64,000 bases of DNA from Nelumbo lutea (taxonomy: Eukaryota > Streptophyta > Magnoliopsida > Proteales > Nelumbonaceae): positions 123,516,999 to 123,580,998 of the forward strand of contig JAKGHH010000001.1 of NCBI GenBank assembly GCA_022828595.1, given 5' to 3'. Below, in pieces: positions 1 to 10,613 of this stretch. A program made the translations under genes and the position numbers. The notes under the pieces are model-generated. The model worked only from the letters and a program-made list of their open reading frames with translations. It was not told where the DNA came from and made no database searches. Within the stretch, counting starts at the first letter, position 1; each line of letters starts with the position of its first letter.

Positions 1-1062
1 ATTATATAAAAAGTTGAAAATATATAAAACAATTGTACACTCTTATGATTTTCTATTAGGGCCATTTACTAGAACACACCTTATAGTTTTACATATTTAC
101 TTAAACCTACCTTATAGTTTTCATTTTACTAAAACATCCCATATATTTTACAACTTATTTACTTAATCGACCTTTTATTAAGGAGTATTTGTTTTTCCAT
201 TAGGCCCATGATTTTTTATTCTAAAAATACCCTTAACACTTTTTTTATGTAGAAAACAAAATTGACCAAATATAGCCAATAGAGTGGTTGCCCGTGTCTT
301 ATTAAGGACAAGAATGGTATTTTTATTTTTATTTTCTTTTGATTAAATTTATTTAAATGAACATTAGGGTCAACACTATCATTTTCCACTATCATCTAGG
401 GCTGTTCATAAGAATGCACAACCCGACCAAACCGACCAACCCGGACTGACCCAACCCAAGTTGGCCGGGTTTTCATCAGTACCAGTCGGTTTCGGGTTGG
501 GAAAATATATAAACAAGTATATCGGGTCGGTTTCGGTTTTCTTGTGTGAAAACCAAAACCAACCTGACCTGAAACGAAAGTTTGAGTAGTTTTCTACTTA
601 ACTATAACTAGTCTTCTACTAGAACTAGAAGGCCCATTAGGCAATTACAATTAGAATAGGCAATCTATCCTAGTTTCTAACTTTCTATAATCTTTTATAC
701 CAAATAGGCAACCCATTAGGCAATTACAATTAGAATTCAATTAGGTGTCCTTTTGTACAGGAGCAAAACCGAAGCCGACCCAAACTGACCCAACCCGATT
801 CAAACCGACCAGGTCGGTTTGGCCTATCAGTGGGTCAGTTTCGGTTTCCACCTCAGGTAACCCGATCAGGTCGGGTCAATTGGGAAAACCCCAATAAGCC
901 AACCCAACCCGACTCGTGAACACCCCTACTATCATCTAATAGAAGATTGATTAAATCCGTTACAAATTATAAGTGGTGTTTTAGTAAAATGCTAACTAAC
1001 TATAAGGTAAATTTTAATAAATATATTAAACTATAAGGATATTTTAATAAAAAAAAGCATGT
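1..1062 (+). mobile_element. Helitron-like AT-rich repeat, copy H1 (partial)
   Basis: This stretch is the reverse complement of the blocks at 2776-3320 and 4470-4985, with the same phrases about cells of about 500 bp (for example the stretch around 60-130 matches 3220-3290 inverted). The other copies belong to elements with Helitron-type ends on the minus strand, so H1 should run on the plus strand, with its 3' side near 1060. The 3' hairpin and CTAG end are not recognisable here and the left end lies outside the window. It is interrupted by a hAT-like element at 397-928. No Rep/helicase coding is present, so it is non-autonomous. The family call is inferred from the better-preserved copy H3. 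Confidence 0.5.
397..928. mobile_element. hAT-like non-autonomous element with 8-bp TSD
   Basis: The 532-bp insert starts TAGGGCTGTTCAT and ends GTGAACACCCCTA, an imperfect 13-bp terminal inverted repeat. It is flanked on both sides by CTATCATC (389-396 and 929-936), the 8-bp target duplication typical of the hAT superfamily. Removing the insert and one duplication restores the sequence seen, inverted, in copies H2 and H3, so the empty site is documented inside the window. The interior is rich in CCGACC/GGGTCGG pseudo-repeats. It has no transposase. Confidence 0.85.
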
Positions 1063-1129
1063 GCCAGGCTTTCTATTTGAAAAAAAGACAATTGGTGTCG
1101 CGCGTGTGTCACTTTGGATTTCAGACTAT

Positions 1130-2775
1130 CAAAAAATTATGATTTAGTATTATTTTCTATTAGGTTATTTGTGACAAAAATAAAAGTTGATAGGTCGCAA
1201 TTGTTTGCACCAATAAGAAAGCGCCACATGTCCCACCTTAGAGCAATATTGATAAAGTCAGGGCAGACTAGTAACGTGTAAAACAATAATGGCTACCCAA
1301 TACACAACATGTGGACCGACCTAACTGGACCATTAGCACTACTCTGCACTTCTTATGGGCTAACGGCCGACCATGTAATGAGGTAAACTTATCTCAAACA
1401 TTATTGCAGATAGAATGGACCAACCCGTAGAGCTGGGACCTACTATTTCTTCGTTTAACGGCTCTCTCCCTGTATATAAGCGACCTACCTAAGGTAATTC
1501 TCTCTCAAACTCTCTTACTCCTTTGGTCAGACATCTTGGCAAGTGGCAAATGGGTTGGGCCGGGTGTGGATTGAGTATCAATACACACATATTGACCCAC
1601 TAACCCACCTATGTTAATGGGTCGGAATGGGTCACAATCCTCTTTGAATCTAATCAATCCTAACCTACCCATTTGACCCTCTAGTTCAAATTAGACTTTT
1701 TTTTTATTATTATTCTTTTTAACATTTTCTCTATTCTAATCTATACTACCTATAAAAGAGTGAATGCTCCTTTTTTCTAGAAGTTTTTTTGGACGCTTTC
1801 TATCCCCTTTGCCTAAGAATACAATGGGCATAAAGATGGTACATATGTCCTTTACTCTCACTTTAGAAACTACCCACTTATAACCGTTCAGAAATTGCCC
1901 ACTTATAACTATTTAGAAACTATCCATGAATTATAAATAGTTGTCTTGGAGATATTGCCATGTGCAAATGTACACACATGTTTACTAATTGCATAAAAAG
2001 ATAGAAATATATATTTTAACTAAAGGACATAAAAAGTTCAAATTTTTAATAAAAATGTATAAAAACATAAAAAATGGTAAAAAAATATTTAATGTAAAAC
2101 ATAAAAAATTGCATATAAAACATAGAAAATAATAAAAGAATTAAATAAAAGTATAAAAGAGAAATTGTAAAAAATAGAAATTGCAAAAAAAATACAGAAA
2201 ATTTGTAAAAAGTTATATGAAATTTCAATAAATACAAAAAGTTACAGAAAATATTCAAAATTTGTAGATAACAGAAATTGCATAAAAACAAGAAAAATCA
2301 TAGAAAAACAATAAATTAAAAATAAGTAGCAAAAAATACATGAAAGTGTAAAAATTGCATAGAAAAAACAAAAAGTAGAAAAATGTAGGAAAATTAGAGA
2401 AATTAATACAAATTTACAAAAAATGTAGAAAACATGATGAAAATTCAAATAAATGTATAGTTCAACTAAAAATCAAAGCATAGACACATAAAAAAGGGTA
2501 AAAGATAAATACTTTGTCTATAATAGCACAAATTAGATAAAACATAGAAAATTATTAAAAATTTAAATAAAATTATATATTACAACTAAAAACAAAAATT
2601 ATAAAAAGCATTGAAAATGATAAAATTTTCAAAAGAAAATTACAGCCAAATAAATACCAGAAATTGCAAACAACACAGAAAATATGCAAAAACACATATT
2701 TTATCCAAAACTAGAAATTGAAAAAAAAATGATTAAAAACCAAAAAATATATATTCAACAAAAAATAAAACATAG
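1130..2775. repeat. Duplicated segment S (long copy)
   Basis: Positions 1130-1430 match 8095-8372, and 2465-2770 match 8373-8730, at high identity by eye. The intervening 1430-2465 is missing from the second copy. The block contains a promoter-like stretch, a short GGGTTGGG/GACCCA pseudo-repeat (1548-1680) that resembles a hAT-like left end (AGTGGCAAATGGG), and a long A-rich stretch (about 1990-2770) full of cATAAAAA/AAATTGCA variants. Short open frames in the A-rich part are compositional. No gene is seen. Confidence 0.7.
1473..1480 (+). promoter_or_regulatory. TATA-box-like site
   Basis: TATATAAG follows a pyrimidine run and is followed within 30 bp by a CT-rich, CTCTCTCAAACTCTC-type leader, the arrangement common in plant Pol II or LTR promoters. 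No coding region follows; a pseudo-repeat element begins at about 1548. It may be the relic promoter of an unrecognised LTR. The duplicated copy at 8095-8760 lacks this part. Confidence 0.3.
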
Positions 2776-4441
2776 ACATGGGATTTATTAAGCGAAAGCT
2801 AAATAATAGAAAATGGTCATTTACTAAAATACCCCTTGTAGTTTCACGGATTTACTAAAATCTACCACTTATAATTTGCAATGGATTTAATCAATCTTCC
2901 ATTGGATGACAGTGGAAAATGATAGTGTTGACCCTAATGTTCATTTAAATAAATTTAATCAAAATAAAATAAAAATAAAAATACCATTTTTGCCCTTTAT
3001 AAGAGAATAAAAATAAAAATACCATTTTTGCCCTTTATAAGAGATAGACAACCACTTTACTAACTATACTTGGTTAGTTTTGTTTTTTGTACAAAAAAAA
3101 AAGTGTTATGGGTATTTTTGGAATAAAAAATCATGGGCCTAATGGAAAAACAAACACTCCTTAATGAAAGGTTGTTTAAGTAAATAAGTTGTAAAATATA
3201 TGGGATGTTTTAAAAATGAAAACTATAAGGTAGGTTTAAGTAAATATGTAAAACTATAAGATGTGTTCTGGTAAATGACCCTAATAGAATCACATGAGAG
3301 TATATAATTGTTTTATATTTCTAACTTTTTAAATTTATTACATAATTTCTTTATTTTAACTATTTAAAATTTAGTTATATTAAGTATTTTGTTATTTAAA
3401 ATAACCAGTTATTTAAATACTTAAATAATATGTAAAATATTTAAATTTTAAAATATTAGTTATTTATGGAATTTAATTATCTATAAAATCATAATTTATA
3501 TTATTATTACATAATTTCATTTTTAATTTTGTAATATATTAAATTATTATTAATGTTAATATTATTTTATAATTATTTTTCTGCTTTAAAGAGTTTTTTT
3601 AAATTTATTACATAATTTCGTTATTTTAACTATTTAAAATCTAGTTATGATAAATATCTAGTTATTAAATATTTTAATAATCTAGAAAATATTTAATTTT
3701 TTATTTGAATTTTATTTATTTAAAGCTATTACATATTATTAAATGCTTGAAAAACATTTAAATCGATGATCCTAGAAAACATAATTTAAAATTTTTGTAC
3801 ATAATTTCATGATGTATTTTGTAAAAATATAAAATTATTTATTAGATAATTTCATTATTTTAAATATTTAAAATATAGTTATGATAAATATTTAAATAAT
3901 CTATAAAATATTTAATTTTTTTTTATTATTTGAGTTTTATTTATTTAAAGCTATTACATATTATTAAATATTTGAAAAGCATTTAAATTGATAATCTAGA
4001 AAAACATAATTTAAATTGTTAGTACATAATTTCATAATTTATTTTATAAAACCATAAAATTATTTTTTTTTGTGTTTTTAATAAATATTTTAAAGTTATT
4101 ATATAATTTTGTTAGAATATTTAAATAATTCTTAAATTTTTTAATCCAAACTTTCTTTAGATAGATAGATAAAATGTAGGGGAGAGGATAAATAGGAATT
4201 AGAGATAATTTAGGAGAGAAACTCTCTATTAAATTAGAGAATTTAGAAGATAAATAGGAATTAGAGATAATTCTAGAGAAAGTGGGGGAGGTAGTTTAGG
4301 ATAAATTTTAGGAGAAGAGATTATTTAGGTTATTGGGAAAGTGCATCTCATTGGTTGTTTAAAAAATGACATGGAATAAAAAAACAAAAAATTCAAAAAA
4401 AGGAGAAAATTTCTTGACCTCTTTGTTTTAATATATATATA
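2776..4441 (-). mobile_element. Helitron-like element, copy H2
   Basis: H2 is colinear with H3 (4442-7291). Both begin, on the plus strand, with the block about stopping at 3320, continue with AT-rich DNA, and end in AGATAGATAG, a GGGGAGAGGATAAATAGG region, then CTTTGTTTTAATATATAT. On the minus strand that last stretch is the 5' end. The 3' hairpin seen in H3 is eroded here: only ACATGGGATTT remains of GCACGGGATTT. The interior holds about three AT-rich units beginning near 3338, 3607 and 3840. No coding is present. Its 5' end directly abuts the 3' end of H3. Confidence 0.55.
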
Positions 4442-4468
4442 CTAGTGGGGACCCGTGCGATGCACGGG
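4442..4468 (-). other. Helitron 3' terminus: hairpin plus CTAG
   Basis: A perfect 7-bp stem (4452-4458 with 4462-4468) closes a 3-base loop. Read on the minus strand it is followed after six bases by CTAG (4445-4442) and then T. In known Helitrons this hairpin acts as the rolling-circle termination signal; here that role is by analogy. Confidence 0.75.
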
Positions 4469-5073
4469 ATTTGTTCAGTGAAAGCTAAATAATAGAAAAA
4501 TGTCATTTACTAAAACACCCCTATAGTTTCATGGATTTATTAAAATCTACCCCATAGTTTGTATCTTAGTAAACACCACTTGTAATTTGCAATGGATTTA
4601 ATCAATTTTCCATTAGATGACAATGGAAAATGACAATGTCAACCTTAATGTTCATTTAAATAAATTTAATAAAAAATAAAAATACCATTTTTGCCCCTAA
4701 TAAGACACGGGCAACCACTCTATTGTTTATATTTGATCAATTTTGTTTTCTGTACAAAAAGTGTTAAGTGTATTTTTGGAATAAAAAATCATGGGCATAA
4801 TGGAAAAACAAACACTCCTTAATGAAAGGTTGATTAAGTAAATAAGTTGTAAAATATATGGGATATTTTAGTAAAATGAAAACTATAAGGTAGGTTTAAG
4901 TAAATATGTAAAATTATAAGGTGTGTTCTATTAAATGGCCCTAATAGAAACACATAAGAGTATACAATTGTTTTATACTTTCAACTTTTTAAATAATTAA
5001 TATTTATTCATATTTTATATACTACTTTTAATAAGTTTTTTATAATACAAAAACAACAATAACTAATTTTAGC

Positions 5074-5590
5074 TAGGTTTATTCATCAAACTGATGAAAT
5101 TGACCAACCCGATCAACTCGACCCAAGTTGGTCAGTATTCTAGTATTTTAGGTTGGCTTTGGTTCAAAAATTTTCCAATTTGACCAAGTTGGATCAATTT
5201 CACTTTGACCATTTCTAAACTAACCAAAATCGAACGACCTAACAATGGATATATATTAATATTTATATTTTAAATATAATTTTTAATATAGAAAAGTGGG
5301 AAATTTCCTATATTTCTTAGCCTAAAATATTTTATATCATAAATCTAATTTTTAAATTTATTTTTTAATAATTGCACTATGATTTTTAAAATTAAATTTA
5401 ATTTTAAAGTTTAAATCTTTTGAACCGACTGACCAAACCAAAAAAATGACTCAAATCAATACAACTTGAGTGGGTCAGTTTTCATAAAAGGTCAGTTAGT
5501 TTTCAGGTGACCAACTCCCCAACTTTACCAGGTCAATTTGGTTGGCTAAATAGCCTATGACCAAACTGAACCAACTCATGAACACTCATA
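5074..5590. mobile_element. Second hAT-like element with 8-bp TSD
   Basis: This is a 517-bp insert inside H3. It is flanked by ATTTTAGC at 5066-5073 and 5591-5598. The ends, TAGGTTTATTCAT and ATGAACACTCATA, are degenerate versions of the ends of the 397-928 element, and the interior shares GACCAA/TTGGTC pseudo-repeats. It is more AT-rich and diverged, suggesting an older insertion of the same family. There is no transposase. Confidence 0.8.
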
Positions 5591-7254
5591 ATTTTAGCTA
5601 AATTAATAATCTCATCTTTGATAAATAACAATAGTTTAATCTCTAATAATTATTGAAAAATTATAGTAAAAATACACAATTATTGAAAATATATTGATAA
5701 TGAAAATATATAATAAGTATTAAAAATATATTAACTTAGTCAATAAATAGTATAATCTCAAATAATAGTTTAATCTCTAATAAATATAAATCAATAAGTT
5801 ATAACAAAAATACAATAAGTATAGTAAGTTAAATTTAAAAATTTCATTAATAGTAGTTTAGTTTCCAAAAATTTATATTTAATTACTGAAATACAATAAA
5901 TATTAATTTTAGTATATATAATTATATAATAAATACAGATTCAGAGTTTAAAATTATTATTAATAAATATTATTTTTTGAAAGTTATTTCCTCAAATTAT
6001 TACTTTATATAAGTGAAATTAGTTATTTACAATATTATGTATAAATATTAAATTATTATTAATTTCAATATTATGTTATGATTATTTTTCTACTTTTCAG
6101 ATTTTTTTAATTTATTACGTAATTTCTTTATTTTAACTATTTAAAATCTAGTTATGTTAAATATTTTGTTATTTAAAATACCCAATTATTTAAATACTTA
6201 AATAAAATATATTTAAATTTTAAAATATTAGTTATTTATGGAATTTATTTATCCATAAAATCATAATTTATACTTTTATTACATAATTTCATTATTAATT
6301 TTGTAATATATTAAATTATTATTAATTTCAGTATTATTTCATAATTATTTTATTGCTTTAAAGATTTTTTTTAAAATTTATTACATAATTTTTTAACTAT
6401 TTAAAATATAGTCATGATAAATATCTAGTTAATTAAATATTTAAATAATCTATAAAATATTTAAAATTTTTTGTTAGTTGAATTTTATTTATTTAAATCT
6501 ATTACATATTATTAAATGTTCGAAGAACATTTAAATTAATGATCCAGGAAAACATAATTTAAATTGTTAGTACATAATTTCGTGATATATTTTATAAAAA
6601 TATAAAATTATTTATTAGATAATTTTGGTATTTTAACTATTTAAAATATAGTTATGATAAATATTTAGTTATTTAAATATTTAAATAATCTATAAAATAT
6701 TTAAAATTTTTGTTATTTGAATTTTATTTATTTTGAACTATTACATATTATTAAATATTTGAAAATTATTTAAATTGATAATCCAGAAAAACATAATTTA
6801 AATTGTTAGTACCTAATTTCGTGATATATTTTGTAAGAATTTAAAATTATTTTTTGTGTTTCTAATAAATATTTTAAAGTTATCATATAATTTTGTTAGA
6901 ATATTTAAATAATTGTTAAGTTTTTTACTCCAAACTTTCTTTAGATAGATATAGATAGAAAGTAGGGGAGAGGATAAATAGGAATTAGAGATAATTTAGG
7001 AGAGAAACTCTCTACTAAATTAGAGATAATTGTAGAGATAAATAGGAATTAGTGACAATTTAGAAGATAAATAGAAATTAGAGGTAATTCTAGAGAAAGT
7101 GGGGGAGGTAGTTTAGGATAAAATTTAGCATAAGAGATTATTTAAGTTATTGTGAAAGTGCATGTCATTGGTTGTTTCGAAAATGATATGGAACAAAAAA
7201 ACAAAAAATTCAAAAAAAGGAGAAAATTTCTTGATAGCTTTGACAACTTTGTTT

Positions 7255-7291
7255 TAATATATATGTATATATATATATATACACACACACA
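7255..7291. repeat. (TA)n(CA)n microsatellite
   Basis: A run of TA dinucleotides passes into ACACACACAC exactly at the junction between the 5' side of H3 and the next CTAG. It probably grew from the Helitron 5' terminal ATATAT tract. Confidence 0.9.
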
Positions 7292-8058
7292 CTAGAGAAT
7301 GACCCTCGTACTAAGTACAGGGTAACTAATGTGTGTATAATTTAGTTTGAAGTTTACTATTTAGTTATCAAAAATTAAAATAAAAAAACTAATATGGGTC
7401 TTGCATCTTTGTAATTGGCAATCTATTCTGACTTTTTTTATTTGAAACCCACTATTAATTTATGTTTTTTTAATTTGACTTAAGATATTAAATGAGATCT
7501 TATTCTTGAACAATAATCCACTTTATTTGGTATTTACTATTTATCTAATAAATCTATTTTTAACTATTTATTTTTAAAAGTTAAATTAGGTTGCTTCCTA
7601 AAAGTTAAATCAAGTTTAATTAATAAAGTATTTTAAAAGTTAAATTAGGTCTCACCATTTGTATTTAATAGACTATGGACAAACATGTTTTAAACTAATA
7701 AATAACTGTCTATTGAAAATGTTTAGGAGTGAAACTACCCACTTTCTTAATCCTATTTCTTGAATTAATAAGATGCCATGTGTCTAGCTTGCAAGAAAAA
7801 TGAGAAAGCTACATGTCTAAATGGTGGGGGGTTGTATCATGGTAGTGGGCTGTGGGCTTTAGCAGGAATTTTTTAGAAATTTCCACATGTCCAGCTTTCT
7901 AGAAAATGAGAAGGCCACTTGTTTGAATGGTGGTAGTGGGTTGTGGGATTTAACAAAAACATCTCAAAAAATGCCATGTGTTTAGATTTCCAGAAAAATG
8001 AGAATGCCATATGTCTGAATGGTGGGGGCTATACCCTAAAGACTATATATATATATAT

Positions 8059-8062
<4 letters not shown>
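7292..8062 (-). mobile_element. Possible third minus-strand Helitron (H4)
   Basis: The plus strand shows CTAG (7292-7295), then after 7 bases an imperfect hairpin at 7303-7322 (CCCTCGTAC / GTACAGGG with one bulge, 3-base loop). On the minus strand this reads as hairpin then CTAGT, again a Helitron 3' end, though not the same sequence as H3. A candidate 5' start (TCTTTATATATATA on the minus strand) falls near 8062, just before a GA microsatellite. The interior contains three imperfect 85-115-bp units (about 7770-8030). No coding is present. H4 is less certain than H3. Confidence 0.4.
7770..8030. repeat. Imperfect tandem repeat, three units
   Basis: Three successive units share the order CCATGTGTCTAGCTT, GAAAAATGAGAA, GCCACATGTCTGAATGGTGG, starting near 7770, 7884 and 7971. 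Lengths vary from about 60 to 115 bp because of internal insertions. No open frame spans them. Confidence 0.65.
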
Positions 8063-8097
<35 letters not shown>

Positions 8098-8098
8098 T
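8042..8098. repeat. (TA)n(GA)n microsatellite
   Basis: About eight TA units run directly into about 19 GA units. It marks the border between the candidate Helitron H4 and the duplicated segment S'. Open frames through it encode only dipeptide repeats and are artefacts. Confidence 0.95.
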
Positions 8099-8652
8099 GA
8101 TTTAGTATTATCAGGTTATTTGTGACAAAAATAAAATTTGATAGGTCCCAATTGTTTGCACCAATAAGAAAGTGCCACATGTCCCACCTTAGAGCAATAT
8201 TGATAAAACGAGGGCAGACTTGTAACTTGTGAAACAATAACCGATATCCAATACAAAACTACATGTGTACCGACCTAACTGGACCACTAATACTACTTAT
8301 GCACTTATAATGGGCTAACGGCCGACCATGTAATGAGGAAAACTTATCTAAAACATTATTGCAGATAGAATGGTCAAAGCATAGAAACACAAAAAAAGGG
8401 TAAAAAATATATATTTTGTCTATAATAGCAAAAATTATATAAAAACATAGAAAATTATTAAAAAATTAAATAAAATATATATTACAACTAAAAACATAAA
8501 TTATAAAAAGCATTGAAAATGATAAAATTTTCAAAAGAAAATTACAGCCAAATAAATACCAGAAATTGCAAACAACACAGCAAATATGCAAAAACACATA
8601 TATTTTAGCCAAAACTAGAAATTGAAAAAAAATAAAATGATTAAAAACCAGA

Positions 8653-8704
<52 letters not shown>

Positions 8705-8760
8705 TCAACAAAAAACGGAACATAGAAAATGGTAAAAGAACATATATTTCATCTAAAATA
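8095..8760. repeat. Duplicated segment S' (internally deleted copy)
   Basis: This copy matches 1130-1430 and then 2465-2770, with about 1 kb missing at the point near 8372. It continues past the place (2775) where the long copy is cut by H2: after AACATAG here comes AAAATGG, there comes the Helitron edge. It therefore preserves an empty site for the Helitron block. It includes the microsatellite at 8653-8702. No gene is present. Confidence 0.7.
8653..8702. repeat. (TA)n(GT)n microsatellite
   Basis: Eight or so TA units are followed by about 17 GT units. The corresponding place in the long copy (2745-2755) has only ATATAT, so the array expanded after the duplication. Confidence 0.95.
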
Positions 8761-10393
8761 GAAATTGAGAAATGAAAGTTATTGTTGTAAAAATTTGTGG
8801 CTTGAATGGCTATATTGGACATCTGCTGAAATTTCTTTACTATAAGGAGAAAGATCTTCATCAATGAACACCGCTCATTAATGAAAGTTGAAACTCAAAT
8901 TAAATCTTGAGGGACAGTCAAGTAGAGGATTTGGGGGTTTTGTTTGAAATTGAGATGAAAAGTCTCCAATCTACATTATCATTGTTGTTTGTCTCTAAAA
9001 ATAGCTATTCCATTCATCTTTGTGGTGAAATCATTCAAGAATCTTTTGAAGGAGGTGAAACCCGTGATGAGGTGTTGCCATATGAGATCTAGACATAAAT
9101 CTTCATCTAATGCCACCATGATGAGAGAGCTCACTTTGAAGATATGAATAAGCTTTCAAAGGAGGCAAAATGCAGAAGGAGCTGAAGCTATTCAACTTAT
9201 CTTGAAGGTTTGAAATAGCGAATGCTCTAGCTAAGAAACTCCTCTTTCTCTTGGTGGTGGTGACACACACACAAAGAGAGAGAGAGATATAAACCCTAGA
9301 ATTAAATGTCGACCCATGGGTACCCTTGAACCAACCCCACCTTGATCCTTTCCCCATGACCGTAATGGGTTATTCAACCCATATTGACCCATTATTGAAG
9401 TGGGTGGTGTGGTTAGGCTAAGTGTGGTGGTCTCCTTGAAGGACGAAGGAAAGCTAGGAGTAAGAGTAGGCTACAAACTTCTATTGACAGAGTTGCATGT
9501 TTGTTATTATTTACACCCCTTTTTATAAGGGGAGATCCCGAGGTCCTAAAGGGAAGGAGCCAAAAAGTATTTGACTCCTATTTGGAAAGCGGATCTTCGA
9601 TTCGGTGTCGGTTGTTAGGGGGAACTTCTAGGGGTTTGCCACATGTCTCATGAGATCTTTCTAGGACGAAGTTTCCTTTCATTTGAAGATTCCCATAGTA
9701 CATGTGTGCTACTTCCTTTCACGGGTCTCTTGTATTGATGTGGCATGGGTGACATCAAGACTAGTTTGACGTGTCCTGCTTAATCTTATTGGATGTTCTA
9801 CTATGGACGACTTTGGTTGATGGTGTTTTCATCCATCGCAAGTTTGTGGTGGCTTTGAGCTCATCGTAGGTCCATGACGAGTTATGAAGTCGTCGTGGAT
9901 CCACGTCGGCTTGCGTGTTTCCATGGGTGTTTTTGTGGTTCTAGTTTGGTCCCTTCATTGCTATCGCAGTCATGTTGAACAACATGTACTTACAAGTTGG
10001 TTGGGTGGGTCCAATGGATTGGAGTCAAAATTTCTAGCCTTACACACTTCTCACCTTCTTACTAACCAAGCTCCTCACCTTTTCCTTTCTTCCTCCCTAG
10101 TTGATTTGATTATCACAGATTCCGCCCTCAAGGATCCACCTTGGAGCCTCTAATGCCTATTTGGGGTTGCAAGTTTGATACCTTTCTAAGGCCTATGAAT
10201 ATAAGCTTTTGGTTCTAATCATGACGTGGGTTCCAACATCAACAAATGGTGATGTTTATAGGAAACTAAACAAGAAGCCTCCTTCTAATGAATCAACAAT
10301 AGAATGAGGCAAGTCCATGAAAACTTATTATGTCATGTAAGTTTCTTGGTGGGCTCATGGCATGAATCCCTAGGCACAAAACCCTAGGTGCTC
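8761..10393. other. Unassigned spacer, no gene recognised
   Basis: Several short open frames (for example 8907-9092 + and 9103-9357 -) show no motif I recognise and are no longer than chance allows. There is a GA/CA-rich patch (9262-9290) and a GGGTTATTCAACCC-type pseudo-repeat (9310-9410) like those at hAT-like ends. From 9520 to 10200 the DNA is less AT-rich and could be an old LTR of an unknown family, but it has no paired copy in the window. The last 150 bp probably belong to the LINE 5' region. Confidence 0.4.
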
Positions 10394-10613
10394 ATGGCAT
10401 CTTCTTTGAATGATCAGCCTACTATAGCTTTGAAGCCTTCATTTGCTTCAATTCTCTCTTGTCTCTCTCCTTTCTTTAAGCCCTCCATTGATGTTCCTAT
10501 TGTTAAGTCGAGTTTGAAGCAAGGTGAACCAGCTGTCATCTTCCTTGATGATGTTTTGGGGAAATCATATGAGGTTCTGAAGTGGGCGCTAATAGGAAAG
10601 TGTATGCATGGCC
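10394..10613 (+). pseudogene. LINE (L1-type) ORF1, DUF4283 N-terminal piece
   Basis: The frame from ATG 10394 reads MASSLNDQPTIALKPSF and ends ...WALIGKCMHG. It follows the plant L1 ORF1 pattern: a KPSFASIL start, then a GEPAVIF...VLKWALIGK stretch typical of DUF4283, the nucleic-acid-binding domain of these ORF1 proteins. The coding sequence is cut at 10613 by the solo Copia LTR and resumes in frame at 12565. I chose ATG 10394 because translation upstream lacks family similarity. The real ORF1 would package the LINE RNA; this copy is inactive. Confidence 0.7.

Larger units (their letters stand above)
4442..7291 (-). mobile_element. Helitron-like element, copy H3, with clear 3' end
   Basis: On the minus strand the element ends with the hairpin CCCGTGC-ATC-GCACGGG, six bases, then CTAG followed by T. 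This is the Helitron 3' signature (hairpin near CTRR, insertion between A and T). The 5' side is the TTTTAATATATAT region at about 7255-7290, extended by a TA/CA microsatellite, so the exact 5' base is uncertain. It carries a hAT-like insertion (5074-5590) and about 0.5 kb of AT-rich DNA (5600-6090) not present in H2. It shares about three internal units (near 6112, 6374, 6612) with H2. It has no Rep/helicase and is therefore non-autonomous. Confidence 0.65.

Noticed and set aside
1548..1690. A third complete hAT-like element in segment S
   Set aside because: A left-end-like AGTGGCAAATGGG is present, but no matching right end or 8-bp duplication could be found, so only a pseudo-repeat is noted.
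2046..2448. Phe/Tyr-rich minus-strand frames that could pass as membrane proteins
   Set aside because: They come from A-rich low-complexity DNA (AAAAATTGCATAAAA variants). The same happens at 15686-16220 and is explained by composition.
8042..8864. Open frames with Arg-Glu, Thr-His or Ser-Leu dipeptide runs
   Set aside because: They are translations of GA, GT and TA microsatellites; no flanking coding signal exists.
8907..9092. Possible 61-codon plant gene (MRDSQVEDLGVLFEIEM...)
   Set aside because: It begins with a non-ATG codon in the sequence, has no recognised motif and is within chance length.
9884..10153. 89-codon frame before the LINE
   Set aside because: No family pattern is visible. 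It may be part of an unrecognised old LTR; not supportable as a gene.
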